From positions 1-6,330 of the forward strand of contig JAHWKH010000158.1 in NCBI GenBank assembly GCA_019347995.1: a stretch of DNA of 6,330 nucleotides. The letters run 5' to 3'. The notes under the pieces are model-generated. The model was not told the origin of the DNA. It saw only the letters and a list, made by a program, of their open reading frames with translations, and did no database searches. The stretch is from Gemmatimonadota bacterium. GTDB taxonomy: Bacteria; Gemmatimonadota; Gemmatimonadetes; Longimicrobiales; UBA6960. This document shows positions 5,318-6,330 of the stretch, one piece after another. The translations under genes and the position numbers were made by a program. Positions within the stretch are counted from its first letter, which is position 1. Every line of letters starts with the position of its first letter.

Positions 5318-6148
5318 GAAGCCACCATCCGCCCGTTCGAGACGCTGGACGAGCTCCGCGACTGCGTGCGCCTCCAGGAGGAGACGTGGGGGGTCGGTTT
5401 CGCCGAGCGCGTCCCGGTCTCCGTGCTGAAGATCGCGGAACGGCTCGGCGGCATCGCCGCCGGGGCCTGGGAGCCGGACGGCCGCCTGGTCGGTTTCGTA
5501 TTCGGCCTCACCGGCCTGGAGCACGGCCGGCCCGTCCACTGGTCCGACATGCTGGCGGTGCGGCGCGGTGTGCGTGACGCGGGCCTCGGCCGCCGCCTCA
5601 AGGAGTACCAGCGCGAGCGCTGCCTGGCGCTGGGAGTGCGGCGCTGCTACTGGACGTTCGATCCGCTGGAGGCCCGCAACGCGTTCCTGAACCTGGGGCG
5701 GCTGGGCGCGGTGGTCCGCGAGTACGCCCGCGACATGTACGGGCGCTCCGACTCGCCGCTGCACAGGGGCATCGGCACCGACCGTTTCGTCGCTCTGTGG
5801 CGGCTGGACAGCGAAAGGGTGGCGCGGAGGCTGGCCGGGCGGGAGGGCCCGCCGTCGTCCGGCACCGTCCGGGACCTGCCCCAGGCGTTCGCGGTCGAGA
5901 CACGGGGGGACGGCCTTCCGGTGCCGGGTGGGGTGGCGGTGCCCGACGCACCCCGCTTCCTGGTGCCGGTGCCGGCCTCCATCCAGGAGGTGAAGGCGCG
6001 CGACCCGGAGCTGGCGGGGGCGTGGCGCGCGGCCACCCGGGCGGCCATGGAGACGCCCGTGGCCCGGGGCTGGGAGGTGCGGGAGCTGCTGCGCGGCCGG
6101 CTATGGTCGAGCTACCTGCTGGTCCGTACCGAGGACGAGGAGCCATGA
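5312..6148 (+). CDS. GNAT superfamily N-acyltransferase, COG3375 type (candidate amino acid N-succinyltransferase)
   Basis: This 278-residue predicted acyltransferase would use acetyl- or succinyl-CoA. The N-terminal GNAT fold starts IRPFETLDELRDCVRLQEETWG. The CoA pyrophosphate-binding motif A (R/Q-x-x-G-x-G) is RDAGLG at residues 88-93 after the strand WSDMLAV, followed by CYWTFDPLEARNAFLNLGRLGA and VVREYARDMYG. The C-terminal third carries VPVPASIQEVKARDPELAGAW and ATRAAMETPVARGWEV, a layout typical of the longer COG3375 proteins rather than small GNAT enzymes. COG3375 includes the D-amino acid N-succinyltransferase that works with an N-succinylamino acid racemase and an M20 desuccinylase. 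The M20 gene directly upstream fits that. ATG 5312 is chosen because it has GAGGGAG upstream; the frame extends to 5165, but those 49 codons only overlap the peptidase gene. The stop overlaps the next start as ATGA. The acyl donor and acceptor are inferred, not seen. Confidence 0.85.
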   Translation: MKEATIRPFETLDELRDCVRLQEETWGVGFAERVPVSVLKIAERLGGIAAGAWEPDGRLVGFVFGLTGLEHGRPVHWSDMLAVRRGVRDAGLGRRLKEYQRERCLALGVRRCYWTFDPLEARNAFLNLGRLGAVVREYARDMYGRSDSPLHRGIGTDRFVALWRLDSERVARRLAGREGPPSSGTVRDLPQAFAVETRGDGLPVPGGVAVPDAPRFLVPVPASIQEVKARDPELAGAWRAATRAAMETPVARGWEVRELLRGRLWSSYLLVRTEDEEP

Positions 6149-6330
6149 CGGAGGGACCCCGTGTGGCGATCATCGGCGCAGGGCCGGTGGGGCTCGCGGC
6201 GGCCCTGGAAGGGGCGGGACGCGGCTGGCCCTTCACGCTCTACGAGGCCGCCGCGGAGCCGGCCGCGAGCGTGCGCGACTGGGGCCACGTGCGCCTCTTC
6301 TCGCCCTGGTCGATGAACGCATCCGACGCC
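6145..6330 (+). CDS. FAD/NAD(P)-binding oxidoreductase, N-terminal 62 residues, runs off right edge
   Basis: ATG 6145 overlaps the GNAT stop (ATGA) and is preceded by GAGGAG at 6137-6142 and GAGGA at 6131-6135. The first residues form a Rossmann dinucleotide-binding unit: VAIIGAGPVGLAAA with the GxGxxG glycines at 11, 13 and 16, and Glu34 at the end of the second strand (TLYEA), which would bind the FAD ribose. GHVRLFSPW and WSMN follow at about residues 50-58, as in a group of flavoproteins of the pyridine nucleotide-disulfide oxidoreductase/monooxygenase type. The substrate cannot be told from this fragment. Tight coupling to the GNAT and M20 genes suggests a shared pathway. The N-succinylamino acid racemase gene expected from the known pathway is not at this position. 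Confidence 0.85.
   Translation, partial: MTEGPRVAIIGAGPVGLAAALEGAGRGWPFTLYEAAAEPAASVRDWGHVRLFSPWSMNASDA

Overview
The window is very GC-rich (hand counts of sample stretches give about 77% GC in the aldehyde dehydrogenase gene and 69% in the first 147 bases). It is densely packed with plus-strand genes that have strong GC-ending codon bias and overlapping stop/start codons. This fits a high-GC bacterium. The gene content and the alanine/arginine-rich disordered tails would suit Gemmatimonadota or a similar high-GC phylum, but that placement is a guess. No rRNA, tRNA, CRISPR array, insertion sequence or replication origin was seen.

Layout. Bases 1-147 (minus strand) hold the start of a nucleotidyltransferase-fold (MNT/MntA-like) gene that runs off the left edge. 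Facing away from it, bases 219-737 hold only the C-terminal half of a GlcE-type FAD-linked oxidase subunit. The FAD-binding half is absent, and the break falls in or near the short gap between the two genes. The fragment is joined by a TGATG stop/start to an aldehyde dehydrogenase with intact catalytic residues (737-2488). That gene overlaps by GTGA with a GlcF-type iron-sulfur subunit (2485-4002) carrying two [4Fe-4S] motifs and two CCG domains. The GlcF linker contains a perfect 15-bp inverted repeat with a 3-nt loop. After a 66-bp gap comes a second coupled set: an M20 metallopeptidase like carboxypeptidase G2 (4069-5268), a possible 16-codon micro-ORF made by duplication of a ribosome-binding/start module (5265-5315), a GNAT acyltransferase of the COG3375 type (5312-6148), and the first 62 codons of a FAD/NAD(P)-binding oxidoreductase (6145 to the right edge).

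How the genes may work together. The first set looks like an aldehyde to 2-hydroxyacid to 2-oxoacid oxidation module, for example glycolaldehyde to glycolate to glyoxylate, with one electron-transfer subunit now broken. In the second set, a COG3375 GNAT next to an M20 deacylase matches two of the three enzymes of the known D- to L-amino acid conversion route (N-succinyltransferase, N-succinylamino acid racemase, L-desuccinylase). The racemase is not in view, and a flavoprotein sits where it might have been. These pathway assignments are inferences from family and neighbourhood. The individual family calls for the aldehyde dehydrogenase, GlcF, M20 and GNAT genes are strong.
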